64,000 nucleotides of DNA. Source: VXPQ01 sp965116435 (GTDB taxonomy: Bacteria > Bacteroidota > Rhodothermia > Rhodothermales > VXPQ01). A program made the translations under genes and the position numbers. The stretch covers positions 1,550,001 to 1,614,000 of the forward strand of contig OZ220686.1 of NCBI GenBank assembly GCA_965116435.1, in the 5' to 3' direction. Below, in pieces: positions 55,230 through 64,000 of this stretch (position 1 is the first letter of the stretch; each line of letters starts with the position of its first letter). Below the pieces are notes generated by a model, which was not told the DNA's origin, searched no databases, and was given only the letters and a program-made list of their open reading frames with translations.

Positions 55230-56705
55230 TCAGTAGGCCCGGGCGAACACGACGCGGCGGTTCGAGGGCTTGCCGGTCAGCATATCCCGGCCTGCTTCGC
55301 CCGCTCCATCCATGGGAATACAGCGGATGGTCGCTTTCGTTTCCTGTTTGATGCGCGCCTCCGTGTTCGGATCGCCGTCCCAGTGCGCCAGCACGAACCC
55401 GCCGTGCCGGTCCAGCGTGTCTTTGAATGTTTCGTAGTCGTCCACGCGCCGGGTCGCGGCTTCGCGCATGGCCAGCGCCCGGTCGAACAGGCGCTGCTGC
55501 ATCGCTTCGAGCGTGGCCTGGACCCGATCAGGAAGGCCCTCCTGCGAAACGATGTCCTTGCCGGGCTCATCCCGCCGCGCCATTTCCACCTGGCCGTTCC
55601 GAACGTCCCGGGGACCGATCGCGAGGCGAATCGGCACGCCTTGCACTTCGTATTCGTTGAATTTCCAGCCGGGACGATGCGACGTGCGCGCATCCAGCTT
55701 GACGCGAACGCCCGCCGCGCGCAGCGCCGCACGCATGCGTTCGGCCGCTTCAAGCACCAGCGTCCGTTCGGCGTCTTTCCGGAAAATAGGCACGATGACG
55801 ACCTGCACCGGGGCCAGGCGCGGCGGCAGAACCAGGCCCTGGTCGTCCGAATGCGTCATAATGAGCGCGCCGATCAGGCGAGTCGAAACGCCCCAGGACG
55901 TCGCCCACACATATTCGAGCCGGTTTTCCCGGTTCTGGAACTGGCAATCGAACGCCTTGGCGAAGTTCTGGCCCAGAAAATGACTGGTGCCGGCCTGCAA
56001 GGCCTTGCCGTCCTGCATCATGGCCTCGATGCAATACGTGTCCACCGCGCCCGCGAACCGCTCGCTGGCCGTTTTGACGCCCCGAAGCACCGGCATGGCC
56101 ATCCATTCCTCGGCGAACGTAGCGTACACGTCCAGCATGCGGCGGGCTTCCTCAACGGCTTCCTCTTTCGTTTCGTGGGCCGTGTGGCCCTCCTGCCAGA
56201 GGAATTCCATCGTGCGCAAGAACAGCCGGGTGCGCATTTCCCAGCGCACGACGTTCGCCCATTGATTGACGAGAATGGGCAGGTCGCGCCAGGATTGAAT
56301 CCAGCTCCGGTAGGCGTCCCAGATGATCGTTTCGCTGGTGGGGCGCACCACAAGATTCTCTTCCAGTTTCGACGCAGGGTCGGGCACAAGCCCCTCACCG
56401 GAGGGATTTTCCGTAAGGCGCGAGTGGGTAACCACGGCGCACTCCTTGGCGAACCCTTCTACGTGTTCGGCTTCCCGCGCCAGGAAGGACTGGGGAATGA
56501 ACAGGGGAAAATAGGCGTTCTCGTGCCCGGTTTCCCGAAACATGTCGTCGAGCGCCCGGCGCATATTCTCCCAAAGCGCACAGCCGTTCGGGCGAATCAC
56601 CATGCAGCCGCGCACCGCCGAATAATCGGCCAGTTTCGCATGCTGCACAATGTCGAGATACCATTGGGCGTAATCTTCCTGCCGGCTTGTAATTGCATCG
56701 GCCAT
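55230..56705 (-). CDS. proS: Prolyl-tRNA synthetase, archaeal/eukaryotic type
   Basis: A 491-residue class II synthetase with TSRQEDYAQWYLDIVQHA at the start, motif 2 region (RWEMRTRLFLRTMEFLWQEGHTAH), TSHFLGQNFAKAFD and HSDDQGLVLPPRLAP. The short form with C-terminal anticodon and extension domains and without an editing insertion is the archaeal type, common in Bacteroidota. Single gene, divergent from the envelope lipoprotein gene. Confidence 0.95.
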   Translation of the reverse strand: MADAITSRQEDYAQWYLDIVQHAKLADYSAVRGCMVIRPNGCALWENMRRALDDMFRETGHENAYFPLFIPQSFLAREAEHVEGFAKECAVVTHSRLTENPSGEGLVPDPASKLEENLVVRPTSETIIWDAYRSWIQSWRDLPILVNQWANVVRWEMRTRLFLRTMEFLWQEGHTAHETKEEAVEEARRMLDVYATFAEEWMAMPVLRGVKTASERFAGAVDTYCIEAMMQDGKALQAGTSHFLGQNFAKAFDCQFQNRENRLEYVWATSWGVSTRLIGALIMTHSDDQGLVLPPRLAPVQVVIVPIFRKDAERTLVLEAAERMRAALRAAGVRVKLDARTSHRPGWKFNEYEVQGVPIRLAIGPRDVRNGQVEMARRDEPGKDIVSQEGLPDRVQATLEAMQQRLFDRALAMREAATRRVDDYETFKDTLDRHGGFVLAHWDGDPNTEARIKQETKATIRCIPMDGAGEAGRDMLTGKPSNRRVVFARAY

Positions 56706-57044
56706 AATTATTGCAACGTAGGTGGATGTGTATTGCAGGTGATGTGATACGCTGTCGCGGAGAAACTGGACGAAAAATCGCGGGCGTCCGGGGGTGTTCC
56801 GACGCCGATTCGCCCGGCGTACAGGAGAAACAGTCCCGAATGTTGCGGAATTTGCGGAAATGGCCCGATGTTTGCGTTATTCCGGATCAAGACCGCTGGA
56901 ACCGAACGAACGTCGTTCTTTCTTCAGGGAAAGCAATAAGTTCCGCCGTTTGTTCGCAATCATGCGGCACCTTATGCATCCTTGCCCGTACAAATCTTAA
57001 ACGGAAGCACCGCCTGCCAAGTTTTCACCAAACCGGTTGCCGCC
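56706..57044. other. Divergent intergenic stretch without a gene
   Basis: It lies between proS (leftward) and the repeat lipoprotein gene (rightward). Both promoters must be here, but no strong consensus is visible, and small open frames lack support. Confidence 0.4.
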
Positions 57045-58445
57045 ATGAAACGATCAACACTACCCAAGCGAGAGACCTCTCGCCCCGCATTACGCGCGGC
57101 GCCTTTCACCGCAGGACTGCTTGTCGTGCTGCTGGCCGGTTGTTACACGCAATTGAGCACGGTTCAATACGAACAGTACCCCGATTACGTGGAGGTGGTG
57201 CAAAGCGCCGAGGACACCGTCGTCACGGAACACTACTACAGCGACCGGTACGTCTACAGCGGGCCCTACGGCTATCGGCGGTATTTCGACCGGTTCGATT
57301 ACGGCTGGAGTCCGTACTCGTCCAGTGCGTTCTTCGGGCCGTCCTGGGCCGATCCCTTGTGGTACGACCCCTGGAGCTACGGATATGGATACAGCGGCGT
57401 TCGCGTGGGCTTGTCCTTCGGATCGCATTGGGGATGGGGCGGAAATTCCTACTACGCCCCCTGGCGTTACGATCCGTACTACCACAGCCCCTGGCATTAC
57501 GATCCGTATCGCCCCTATAGTCCCTACGGCTATTACCCGGGCTACGCGCATACCTGGAACCCCTATTACGGCGGATGGCGGTATGACTATCCGGGAACGA
57601 TTCGCCCCAGAGATGGCGAATGGAGAGATGGAGAATGGGGTCGTCGCGGGGCGACCATGGGACGGGGCGGCGGAACCCACGGATACGCCGGGGACGTCGG
57701 GAACGCCCCGGTCCGCGAAGTGGGCAGGGCGGGAAGCGCTTCCGCCGGAAAGACGCGCGGCGGTTCGGCCGTGTCTGGCGGGCGCTCGACGCGAACCGGA
57801 TCGGGCGTAACGCCCACCCGGTCCCGCGATACGCGGCGCACCACTGCGACAACCAGCGGATCAAGCGGACGCACCGTGCGCTCGGCGCCCGGATCCCGGT
57901 CTTCGTCGGCGACCGGCAGCCGGAGTACCGCACGCACGTCCGGCTCCTCAAGCAGCGGCGATAGCGGGTCCAGCGGACGAACCGTACGGCGCACGCCCTC
58001 TTCAAGCAGCGGCAGCAGCGGGTCCAGCGGGCGCACCGTACGACGCACGCCCCCCTCGAGCAGCGGCAGTAGTGGGTCCAGCGGACGAACCGTACGACGC
58101 ACGCCCTCCTCGAGCAGCGGCAGCAGCGGGTCCAGCGGGCGCACCGTACAGCGCACGCCCTCCTCGCGGTCTTCGTCGTCCAGCGGCAGTCGGGTCCGCT
58201 CGTCCGGCTCCTCGCGGAGCAGCGGCAGCAGTTCCAGCGGAAGCACCGTACGGCGTACGCCCTCTTCAAAGAGCAGCGGCTCCAGTGGACGCACCGTACG
58301 CTCGGCGCCGTCCTCGCGGAGAAGCAGCGGATCGAGCGGAGGCGCCGTACGTTCCTCCCCGCCGCCGAGGTCTTCGTCGGGCAGCAGCGGACGGTCTTCT
58401 TCGAGAGGCTCCTCCTCATCGTCAGGCCGTTCCCGCGGACGATAA
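57045..58445 (+). CDS. Repeat-rich lipoprotein (Tyr-rich domain plus Ser/Gly-RTVRRTP repeats)
   Basis: A protein of 466 residues from the ATG at 57045. A Lys/Arg-rich N-terminus and lipobox (LLVVLLAGC) indicate a lipoprotein. Residues about 60-200 are Tyr/Trp/Pro-rich with YDPYYHSPWHYDPY-like units. From about residue 285 an 18-residue unit GRTVRRTPSSSSGSSGSS is repeated with variation (54-bp DNA period). The low-complexity, basic, Ser/Gly-rich tail suggests an extended cell-surface or wall-interacting polymer. No known family. Divergent from proS, with no operon partner. Confidence 0.7.
   Translation: MKRSTLPKRETSRPALRAAPFTAGLLVVLLAGCYTQLSTVQYEQYPDYVEVVQSAEDTVVTEHYYSDRYVYSGPYGYRRYFDRFDYGWSPYSSSAFFGPSWADPLWYDPWSYGYGYSGVRVGLSFGSHWGWGGNSYYAPWRYDPYYHSPWHYDPYRPYSPYGYYPGYAHTWNPYYGGWRYDYPGTIRPRDGEWRDGEWGRRGATMGRGGGTHGYAGDVGNAPVREVGRAGSASAGKTRGGSAVSGGRSTRTGSGVTPTRSRDTRRTTATTSGSSGRTVRSAPGSRSSSATGSRSTARTSGSSSSGDSGSSGRTVRRTPSSSSGSSGSSGRTVRRTPPSSSGSSGSSGRTVRRTPSSSSGSSGSSGRTVQRTPSSRSSSSSGSRVRSSGSSRSSGSSSSGSTVRRTPSSKSSGSSGRTVRSAPSSRRSSGSSGGAVRSSPPPRSSSGSSGRSSSRGSSSSSGRSRGR
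57950..58190. repeat. 54-bp coding tandem repeats
   Basis: At least four consecutive 54-bp units encode GRTVRRTP plus a Ser/Gly stretch, and degenerate units continue to about 58430. They are liable to copy-number change. Confidence 0.75.
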
Positions 58446-58610
58446 ACGGTACGACGAACCGGCATAGCCGCGGCGTGGCAACCTTCCCCGGAAGTATCGT
58501 CAGGATCGTGCTTTTCAAGCGATCCCAAGCCCTTCCTGTACCCTTGCGAACCGTACCCCATGCCCACAACCGTGTCAGGATACTCTGAACAAAACCAGAC
58601 AGGCACTCCC

Positions 58611-60161
58611 ATGAAAAGGCGCTTTCTTTCCATACTGACCCTTGTCCTGTTCGCGGCGTCTCCCGCCTATGCGCAGACCCTCGACAACACCTACGTCTTC
58701 ACCTCGAGATCCCCGGCGACCGGCCCGCGCATGATGGGCATGGCGGGTGCCGGTATCGCAGGCATAGCGGACTACGGGGCGCTGCGTACGAATCCCGCCG
58801 GGCTGGGCTATTTCAAGAACTCGGAGGTCAGCGGCGCCCTGCACGCGTTCTCATCCACAGACGCCTCCAAATACCGGACCGGCATTCGCACGGTTGCCGA
58901 GGGGGAAACCGATGTGCGCGCCACGCGCCTCGGCAACCTGGCCTGGATACAGAAATTCCCGACGTCGCAAGGGTCGTTCGTGCTGGGCGGGGCGTTCAAC
59001 GAACTCGGCACGTTCGACCGCAACCTGACGTTCGCGGGAACGAACGCATCCAGTTCCATCAGTACGTCGTGGCTGCCCTACGGCGACGAGTTTACGATTG
59101 ACAAGGACGAAAATGGCTATTTCCCGGTGTTCTCCAACGACCTGCCCAAACTGGCCTACGAAGGCGGAGCCATCGAATTTCTGGAGGAAAACGTGCTCCT
59201 GGACAGCGACCTGTTCTATGAGGCCGTTGCGCCGGGCACGCGCATCGAACAAATGGGGGATGTGCTCGAAAAGGGACGTATGAGCGAATTGAGCCTTGGC
59301 GGCGCCTGGGAGGCAAGCCGGAATGTGATGGTCGGTTTGTCGGCCAACTTCGCATTCGGTTCGTACCGCATCGACAACGTATACGAGGAAGCGGACGCCT
59401 ACGGCGAAAACGGACCGGAGGAGTACGAGGTGATTCTGGACAGCGGTTCCCTGTTCGGGTTTCAGAGCCTGCTCTACGAGGAAGGGTTCGATTCGGACCT
59501 GAGCGGATTCAATCTGCGGGGCGGCGTCTCCACGACGTTCTCAAGCGGATTGCGCGCAGGCCTCTCGATAGAAAGCCCTACGTTCTACGAAATAAGCGAA
59601 ACCCATTACCGGGAGATTGCAACCCGGTTCGACGAGGGCGGCTTGCTGAAGGCCGACATCAGTTACCAATACGAATACGAGTTGCGCACCCCCTGGCGCA
59701 TGGGGGTCGGCGTATCCTGGGAACCCGGCAACCTGCTTCTGGCCGCGGATATGGAATATGTGGACTGGTCCCAGATGGAGTTCGACGGACATGAGGCGGA
59801 CAGCGACTTGTACAGGAACCTGAACCGGGAAATACGGGACACCATGGACCCGGTCTGGAATATGCGGATCGGCGCATCGTATGCATTCGAAAACGTTACC
59901 TTTCGAGGCGGCATAGCCAACTATCCCGATCCGTTCGACCTGGAGGTCTCGCAGGGCAGCGGCAAAGCCGACCGCGACCGAGGCTTCCTGTCCTTCGGCG
60001 TGTCGTACCGCTTCTCGGACACGTTTCATGTCGATGCGGGATGGACAGGCGTGGAATACCAGGACCAGTACACTCCGTACCGTCACGTGGACGATCCGCC
60101 GCTCGCCGAGGAAACCGTAACGCAGCAACGCTTCCTGCTGGGCATACGGGTAGGATTCTAA
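58611..60161 (+). CDS. Outer-membrane beta-barrel protein (OmpP1/FadL-like, hypothetical)
   Basis: A protein of 516 residues from the ATG at 58611. The signal peptide ends at AYAQ. The mature start (SRSPATGPRMMGMAGAGIAGIADYGALRTNPAGLGYF) has the pattern of OmpP1/FadL-like proteins of Bacteroidota, and the rest is beta-strand rich, ending with an aromatic residue (GIRVGF). It is predicted to be an outer-membrane transport channel for a hydrophobic substrate; the ligand is unknown. Confidence 0.75.
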   Translation: MKRRFLSILTLVLFAASPAYAQTLDNTYVFTSRSPATGPRMMGMAGAGIAGIADYGALRTNPAGLGYFKNSEVSGALHAFSSTDASKYRTGIRTVAEGETDVRATRLGNLAWIQKFPTSQGSFVLGGAFNELGTFDRNLTFAGTNASSSISTSWLPYGDEFTIDKDENGYFPVFSNDLPKLAYEGGAIEFLEENVLLDSDLFYEAVAPGTRIEQMGDVLEKGRMSELSLGGAWEASRNVMVGLSANFAFGSYRIDNVYEEADAYGENGPEEYEVILDSGSLFGFQSLLYEEGFDSDLSGFNLRGGVSTTFSSGLRAGLSIESPTFYEISETHYREIATRFDEGGLLKADISYQYEYELRTPWRMGVGVSWEPGNLLLAADMEYVDWSQMEFDGHEADSDLYRNLNREIRDTMDPVWNMRIGASYAFENVTFRGGIANYPDPFDLEVSQGSGKADRDRGFLSFGVSYRFSDTFHVDAGWTGVEYQDQYTPYRHVDDPPLAEETVTQQRFLLGIRVGF

Positions 60162-60189
60162 GGAAACCGCCCAAGCCCAAGGAAGAATT

Positions 60190-60251
60190 GCCGGGGTTTC
60201 GGAAGCCGGTTTTGGGTACATTAGGTATGCGAACTCTTCCGAAACCCCGGC
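60190..60251. repeat. Perfect 16-bp inverted repeat with 30-bp loop
   Basis: Arms GCCGGGGTTTCGGAAG (60190-60205) and CTTCCGAAACCCCGGC (60236-60251). The right arm ends 11 bases before the ATPase start codon, so an RNA hairpin would cover the ribosome-binding region. There is no T-run, so it is not a standard terminator. Confidence 0.75.
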
Positions 60252-60262
60252 GACCCGCTCCG

Positions 60263-61531
60263 ATGATTCGTCGCATCCAGGCCCTGAATTACCGTTGCCT
60301 GCGCCATGTGGATGTGGCGCTGGATTCGTTCCATGTGCTGGTGGGCCCCAACGCCAGCGGGAAGAGCACGTTGTTCGATGTGGTCGCCTTCCTGGGCGAC
60401 ATGGTGCGAGAGGGCCTTGAGGCCGCCGTAGAAAAACGCACCCGGAATTTTCAGGACCTTGTCTGGGACAGGCCCCGGGAAGGCCTTGGTTTCGAGCTGG
60501 CGGTAGAGTTCGACATTTCGGACGCCATCAAAAAAAGATTGCCCTCGGATAAGAACTTTGAAGTATTTCGTTACGAGGTAGCCATCAAGGAAGGAGAAAG
60601 CGGGACGGCTATAATCAACTCGGAAAGAGGACTGCTTATGCCTCGCCATAACTGGCAAGAGAGGCAATTATCCATATTCCCTTCCCCGTTGGATCCGATT
60701 AATACCATCATGCTGGGCGGCGGGCGCCCAGGCGTACGAACCATACTCAGTAAGTCGCCCGCGGGATCTGACAGTTTCCACAGCGAGGTCTCGTCGGCAG
60801 CGGGAAGCGGCTGGACAACCAGCATCTCCTTTGGCCCATATCGGTCGGCGCTTGGCAACTTTCCCGAGTCCACCGATGTGTTTCCCGTTGCCACCGGCGT
60901 CAAGCGGATGCTGGAAACACAGGTAAAACTTCTGGCTCTGGACAGCGGCAAGATGCGCGCGGCCAGCCCTCCCGCGTTGCGGCGCAACGGTTTCTTCAGC
61001 GACGGCGCGAATCTCCCCTGGACGATCAAGAATTTGAAAGAGCATGACCGGAAAAATTACGCGGAGTGGCTGGAGCACGTTCGGACTACCTTGAAAGACA
61101 TCAAGGACATTGACGTCAAGGAGCGGAAAGATGACCGACATGCCTACCTTGTAGTCGAGTACGATACAGGCATTCACGTGCCGTCGTGGGGCGTTTCCGA
61201 CGGAACGCTACGGTTTCTGGCGCTCACGCTCATTCCGTATCTGTCCGAAGAAGGGTATCTCTATTTGCTGGAAGAGCCCGAAAACGGCATTCACCCACTC
61301 GCAATCGAAGCCGTGTACGATTCGCTGGCGTCGGCGTACGACTCGCAGGTGCTGGCGGCGACCCATTCCTCCGCTTTCTTGCGAAAGGCTCGACTGGAGG
61401 AAGCGCTCTGTTTCGCCAAAGACAAAAACGGGGCGACGGACATCGTGTGCGGCGCGGATCATCCGCGCTTACGGGATTGGCAAAAAGCCGTAGATATGAA
61501 CCTGTTGTTCGCTGAGGGAATTATCGGATGA
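60263..61531 (+). CDS. AAA-family ATPase (SMC/OLD-like), first gene of a putative defence pair
   Basis: A protein of 422 residues from the ATG at 60263 (an ATG at 60227 lies in the inverted-repeat loop). It starts MIRRIQALNYRCLRHVDVAL and contains Walker A GPNASGKSTLF near 30. The C-terminal half has a signature-like SDGTLRFLALTLI, Walker B YLYLLEEPENGIHP and a switch histidine in ATHSSAFL, the arrangement of AAA_21/OLD-type ATPases. The next gene starts in an ATGA overlap. Such ATPases with small TOPRIM-like partners occur in several anti-phage systems; the exact system is not recognised. Confidence 0.82.
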   Translation: MIRRIQALNYRCLRHVDVALDSFHVLVGPNASGKSTLFDVVAFLGDMVREGLEAAVEKRTRNFQDLVWDRPREGLGFELAVEFDISDAIKKRLPSDKNFEVFRYEVAIKEGESGTAIINSERGLLMPRHNWQERQLSIFPSPLDPINTIMLGGGRPGVRTILSKSPAGSDSFHSEVSSAAGSGWTTSISFGPYRSALGNFPESTDVFPVATGVKRMLETQVKLLALDSGKMRAASPPALRRNGFFSDGANLPWTIKNLKEHDRKNYAEWLEHVRTTLKDIKDIDVKERKDDRHAYLVVEYDTGIHVPSWGVSDGTLRFLALTLIPYLSEEGYLYLLEEPENGIHPLAIEAVYDSLASAYDSQVLAATHSSAFLRKARLEEALCFAKDKNGATDIVCGADHPRLRDWQKAVDMNLLFAEGIIG

Positions 61532-62190
61532 ATGAGTACGCGAAAGATATCTTCGCTCTGGTTGCAGACAGAGATATGGAACAGGCTTTCACGAGTTTAT
61601 TGGCGCAACATGAAAAATTGCGTATTCGACGGATACGTTACGATATTGAGGTGCATCCAAACCACGATGCAGGATGTCGAGCAGATGCCGTCGAGATGTT
61701 ACGGCCCTGCATTAACCGCTACAGGTATGCCTTGGTGGTTTTTGACCACCAGGGTTGCGGCAGCAAGGATTCAAGAGAGCATGTGCAGCAAGAGGTTCAG
61801 AAAATCCTTGCGCGGAACGGTTGGGAAAACCGTTGCAAGGCCATCGTGATTGCGCCGGAATTGGAAAACTGGGTATGGGCGCCCTCGGGAAAGATATCCG
61901 AAATCCTAGGTTGGGGAAATGACTTCGACGCCCTCAAGACGTGGCTGTGCAAACACCGTTTATGGAGCCGTGATCAGCCGAAACCTATCGACCCGAAGCG
62001 TGCAATGCAAAAAGCCTTGAAGCACAAAAGGGTAAGGCGCTCTTCCAGGCTATTCGGGCAGATTGCCCATGTTGCGCCGCTGAAAGCGGAATCTTGTGTG
62101 GATCCCGCTTTCGCCGAACTCAGGGAAACGTTGCAACGATGGTTTCCCCCGGAAAACCACACCGGTAACGGACTGCGTGGCGTATCTTAA
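61528..62190 (+). CDS. DUF4276/TOPRIM-like partner of the AAA ATPase
   Basis: A protein of 220 residues. RYALVVFDHQGCGSKD near residue 70 and IVIAPELENWVWAP near 110 follow the acidic pattern of small TOPRIM-like proteins (RloB, DUF4276) paired with AAA ATPases, though no family is assigned with certainty. A basic C-terminus (KRAMQKALKHKRVRRSS) could bind nucleic acid. The 4-base overlap with the ATPase gene shows co-translation. A nuclease role is inferred. It may correspond to the ATPase/partner pair of methylation-associated defence loci, but no methylase is present here. Confidence 0.6.
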   Translation: MNEYAKDIFALVADRDMEQAFTSLLAQHEKLRIRRIRYDIEVHPNHDAGCRADAVEMLRPCINRYRYALVVFDHQGCGSKDSREHVQQEVQKILARNGWENRCKAIVIAPELENWVWAPSGKISEILGWGNDFDALKTWLCKHRLWSRDQPKPIDPKRAMQKALKHKRVRRSSRLFGQIAHVAPLKAESCVDPAFAELRETLQRWFPPENHTGNGLRGVS

Positions 62191-62219
62191 ACAGAACCCG
62201 CAGGACTCATACGAAACCC

Positions 62220-63254
62220 TTGGCGCCTTCCCCGGAAACTGTGTCGAACAGTGATCTTGCATATCAGGAACGTATTCTGCAAGGCGTTTCCCGCACCTTT
62301 GCCCTCACGATCCCGCAGTTACCGACCGGGCTGCGCGACGTCGTAGGGAATGCCTACCTCCTGTGCCGCATCACGGACACGATCGAAGACGATCCGGCCC
62401 TCTCCGCCGAACAAAAACGAGCGTTCGCAGAACGTTTCGCCGACATCGTCGCAGGACGAGAAGACGCCGAACCGTTTGCGCGCGAACTCGGCCCCCTGCT
62501 GTCGTCTTTTACCTCCCCGGACGAACGCGACCTGATCGCCCACGCCGACCGCGTTATCCGCCTTACCAGCGGATTCAACGCCGCCCAGCGAGGCGCCCTC
62601 GAACGTTGCGTCCGCATTATGGCGCACGGCATGGCGGAATTTCAACAGAGCGCCACGCCGAACGGCCTGAACGACATCCCGCACCTGGATCGCTATTGCT
62701 ACTACGTAGCGGGCGTCGTAGGCGAAATGCTCACCGAGCTGTTCTGCGACTATTCCAGCGAGATCAACGAACATCGCGAGGAATTGCTGGCGCTGGCCGT
62801 TTCCTTCGGACAAGGCTTGCAAATGACCAACATCCTCAAGGACATATGGGACGACCGGGAGCGCGGCGCATGCTGGCTTCCGCGGGACGTCTTTCTCGCC
62901 GCCGGTTTCGACCTGCACGCCCTGTCTCTGGACCAGACCCATCCCGGGTTCGCCGAGGGATTATCCGAACTGGTCGGCGTCGCCCGCCAACACCTCGAAA
63001 ACGCGCTCCGGTACACCCTGATCATACCTGCCCGCGAAACGGGCATTCGGCGACACTGCCTGTGGGCGCTGGGCATGGCCGTACTAACCCTCCGACGCAT
63101 TCACGCAACGCCTGCGTTCCGCAGCGGACAGGAGGTGAAAATTTCCCGGCGCAGCGTGTGGACGGTGGTTATCGTCACCAGCATCCTGGCGCGCTCGAAC
63201 CGGGCGCTGACGTTCCTTTTCAGGGCCATGGCGAAACGGTTGCCTTCCTCGTGA
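62220..63254 (+). CDS. Phytoene/squalene synthase family protein
   Basis: A protein of 344 residues with TTG at 62220, or shorter by 7 residues with GTG at 62241; no ATG is available. Aspartate-rich motifs for prenyl diphosphate binding are complete: DTIEDD near 57 and NILKDIWDD near 210, with DRYCYYVAGVVGEML between. It condenses two prenyl diphosphates head to head (FPP or GGPP) for squalene/hopanoid or carotenoid synthesis. Family members in hopanoid and carotenoid loci cannot be told apart by eye. Confidence 0.85.
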   Translation: MAPSPETVSNSDLAYQERILQGVSRTFALTIPQLPTGLRDVVGNAYLLCRITDTIEDDPALSAEQKRAFAERFADIVAGREDAEPFARELGPLLSSFTSPDERDLIAHADRVIRLTSGFNAAQRGALERCVRIMAHGMAEFQQSATPNGLNDIPHLDRYCYYVAGVVGEMLTELFCDYSSEINEHREELLALAVSFGQGLQMTNILKDIWDDRERGACWLPRDVFLAAGFDLHALSLDQTHPGFAEGLSELVGVARQHLENALRYTLIIPARETGIRRHCLWALGMAVLTLRRIHATPAFRSGQEVKISRRSVWTVVIVTSILARSNRALTFLFRAMAKRLPSS

Positions 63255-63446
63255 ACCTTCCCGTCGAAAAAACCGGTTTCATATTCTTTGCGTCTTCAGG
63301 AAACACTCAATAAAATGATTCAGTTTAATTCGTTTTTATTGTGCGCAATCTGCTTACGTAAGACCCAAATTCTTCCGGCCTCCCGAACCAACAACATACA
63401 AAAACCCCTCTGTGCCAATAAAGAACGCGAAGGTACGTAATCCCCC

Positions 63447-64000
63447 GTGATCGCAGAACCGGAATATATCCCCTCGTGTTATCTGCCCGGCTACGCCAAG
63501 GCCCGGGCATTGAACGCTGAACGGGCAGCCAATCATGTGGCCCACTCGCTTATCGGAGACCCCGAAGCCGATGAGGTGATTGAACACATGGAGGCGATGC
63601 AGCCTGGCGAGGCGGCGCGATTATACAAGCTGGGAATAAACGCAGCTGATCCCGCGGAACGGGATCAGCTCTTGCGCGACGCCCCGCCCGCATTGCGGGA
63701 TTTCCTGAACAAGCTGGATACGCCGCCCGACTGGGTCGATCTGTCGGCCTGTGGTCCGGGCGTACGCATGTTTCACAGGAATTCGCATCTGGTGCTCGGC
63801 GCCTTTGTCGGGGGCACCCTCATAGAGGGATTCGCGACGAACATCAGCAAGTCTTTTTTCATAACCGGGCGAGTTCGGGAATACGGCGTCAGGCGTTTAC
63901 GACAGAATAACCGCCACATGTTGGAAATATTCATGCCGGGCGGCCTGGGACGAGGCGGCGACGGCTGGAAATTGTCCATGCGCATCCGACTGATCCACGC
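63447..64000 (+). CDS. DUF2236 (MpaB/rubber-oxygenase-like) protein, cut by window end
   Basis: It begins at the GTG at 63447, three codons after an in-frame TAA, and stays open for the 184 codons to the window edge. The sequence DLSACGPGVRMFHRNSHLVLGAFVGGTLIEGFATN is characteristic of the DUF2236/MpaB oxygenase family, b-type haem enzymes acting on hydrophobic substrates. The C-terminal part is outside the window. Lies 192 bases after the isoprenoid synthase and is probably separately transcribed. Confidence 0.75.
   Translation, partial: MIAEPEYIPSCYLPGYAKARALNAERAANHVAHSLIGDPEADEVIEHMEAMQPGEAARLYKLGINAADPAERDQLLRDAPPALRDFLNKLDTPPDWVDLSACGPGVRMFHRNSHLVLGAFVGGTLIEGFATNISKSFFITGRVREYGVRRLRQNNRHMLEIFMPGGLGRGGDGWKLSMRIRLIH

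Overview
The window looks like chromosomal DNA of a GC-rich Bacteroidota-type marine bacterium, most likely of the Rhodothermia/Salinibacter side of that group. The evidence is a TonB-dependent receptor with an N-terminal carboxypeptidase-regulatory-like domain, an archaeal-type prolyl-tRNA synthetase, a CcmF haem lyase, several lipoproteins and generally GC-rich codon use. This placement is inference from gene content; there is no rRNA in the window.

Layout. (a) 1-6499 is conserved-looking sequence: a RecB-like nuclease/Dna2-like helicase cut by the left window edge, then a MerR regulator and a VIT-vWA protein behind a promoter with a perfect inverted repeat. (b) About 6500-40250 is a defence island, mosaic in composition, with many AT-rich genes. 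In order it holds a RhuM-Fic protein; a DCC thioredoxin-like protein; a three-gene Shango system (TerB protein, DUF2791 ATPase, Lhr-like helicase) with an IS3 transposase relic between its first two genes; a SIR2-like protein; a broken second RhuM copy; a DUF5131-SbcD-SbcC operon; a D12 adenine methylase/ParB-like/PD-(D/E)XK nuclease operon; an ADP-ribosylglycohydrolase; an MNT nucleotidyltransferase; a single-gene Mrr-like nuclease; and an SNF2 helicase/mini-ORF/DUF1156 methylase/DUF499 ATPase operon with a NucS-like nuclease in front. (c) 40399-59000 returns to ordinary genes: a collagen-like lipoprotein, ArsS with its peroxidase-like partner, an ABC exporter, a Mn/Zn ABC importer whose two permeases each carry a fused winged-helix tail, CcmF, a TonB-dependent receptor, ProS and envelope proteins. 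(d) 60190-62190 is a second, small defence-like pair (AAA ATPase plus a possible TOPRIM-like protein) behind a long inverted repeat, followed by a phytoene/squalene synthase and a DUF2236 oxygenase cut by the right edge.

Most interesting points. The island genes share a nearly identical promoter (TTGACAACCTGA, 17 bp spacer, GACGTATACT) found five times in front of unrelated genes. Twice it forms part of a boundary module: CCTAA palindromic repeat, nucleotidyltransferase gene or relic, then outward promoter. The DUF1156 methylase carries a 13-nt poly-G tract in its coding strand just before the catalytic DPPY motif, and a second 13-nt tract lies upstream of the adjacent NucS-like nuclease, which suggests a phase-variable restriction-type system. 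In that operon a 27-codon ORF missed by length filters is coupled by overlaps on both sides, and a relic of a further gene lies in front of the helicase where the nuclease has been inserted. The methylase/ParB/nuclease operon has no named family that I can recall and is a good candidate for an undescribed system.
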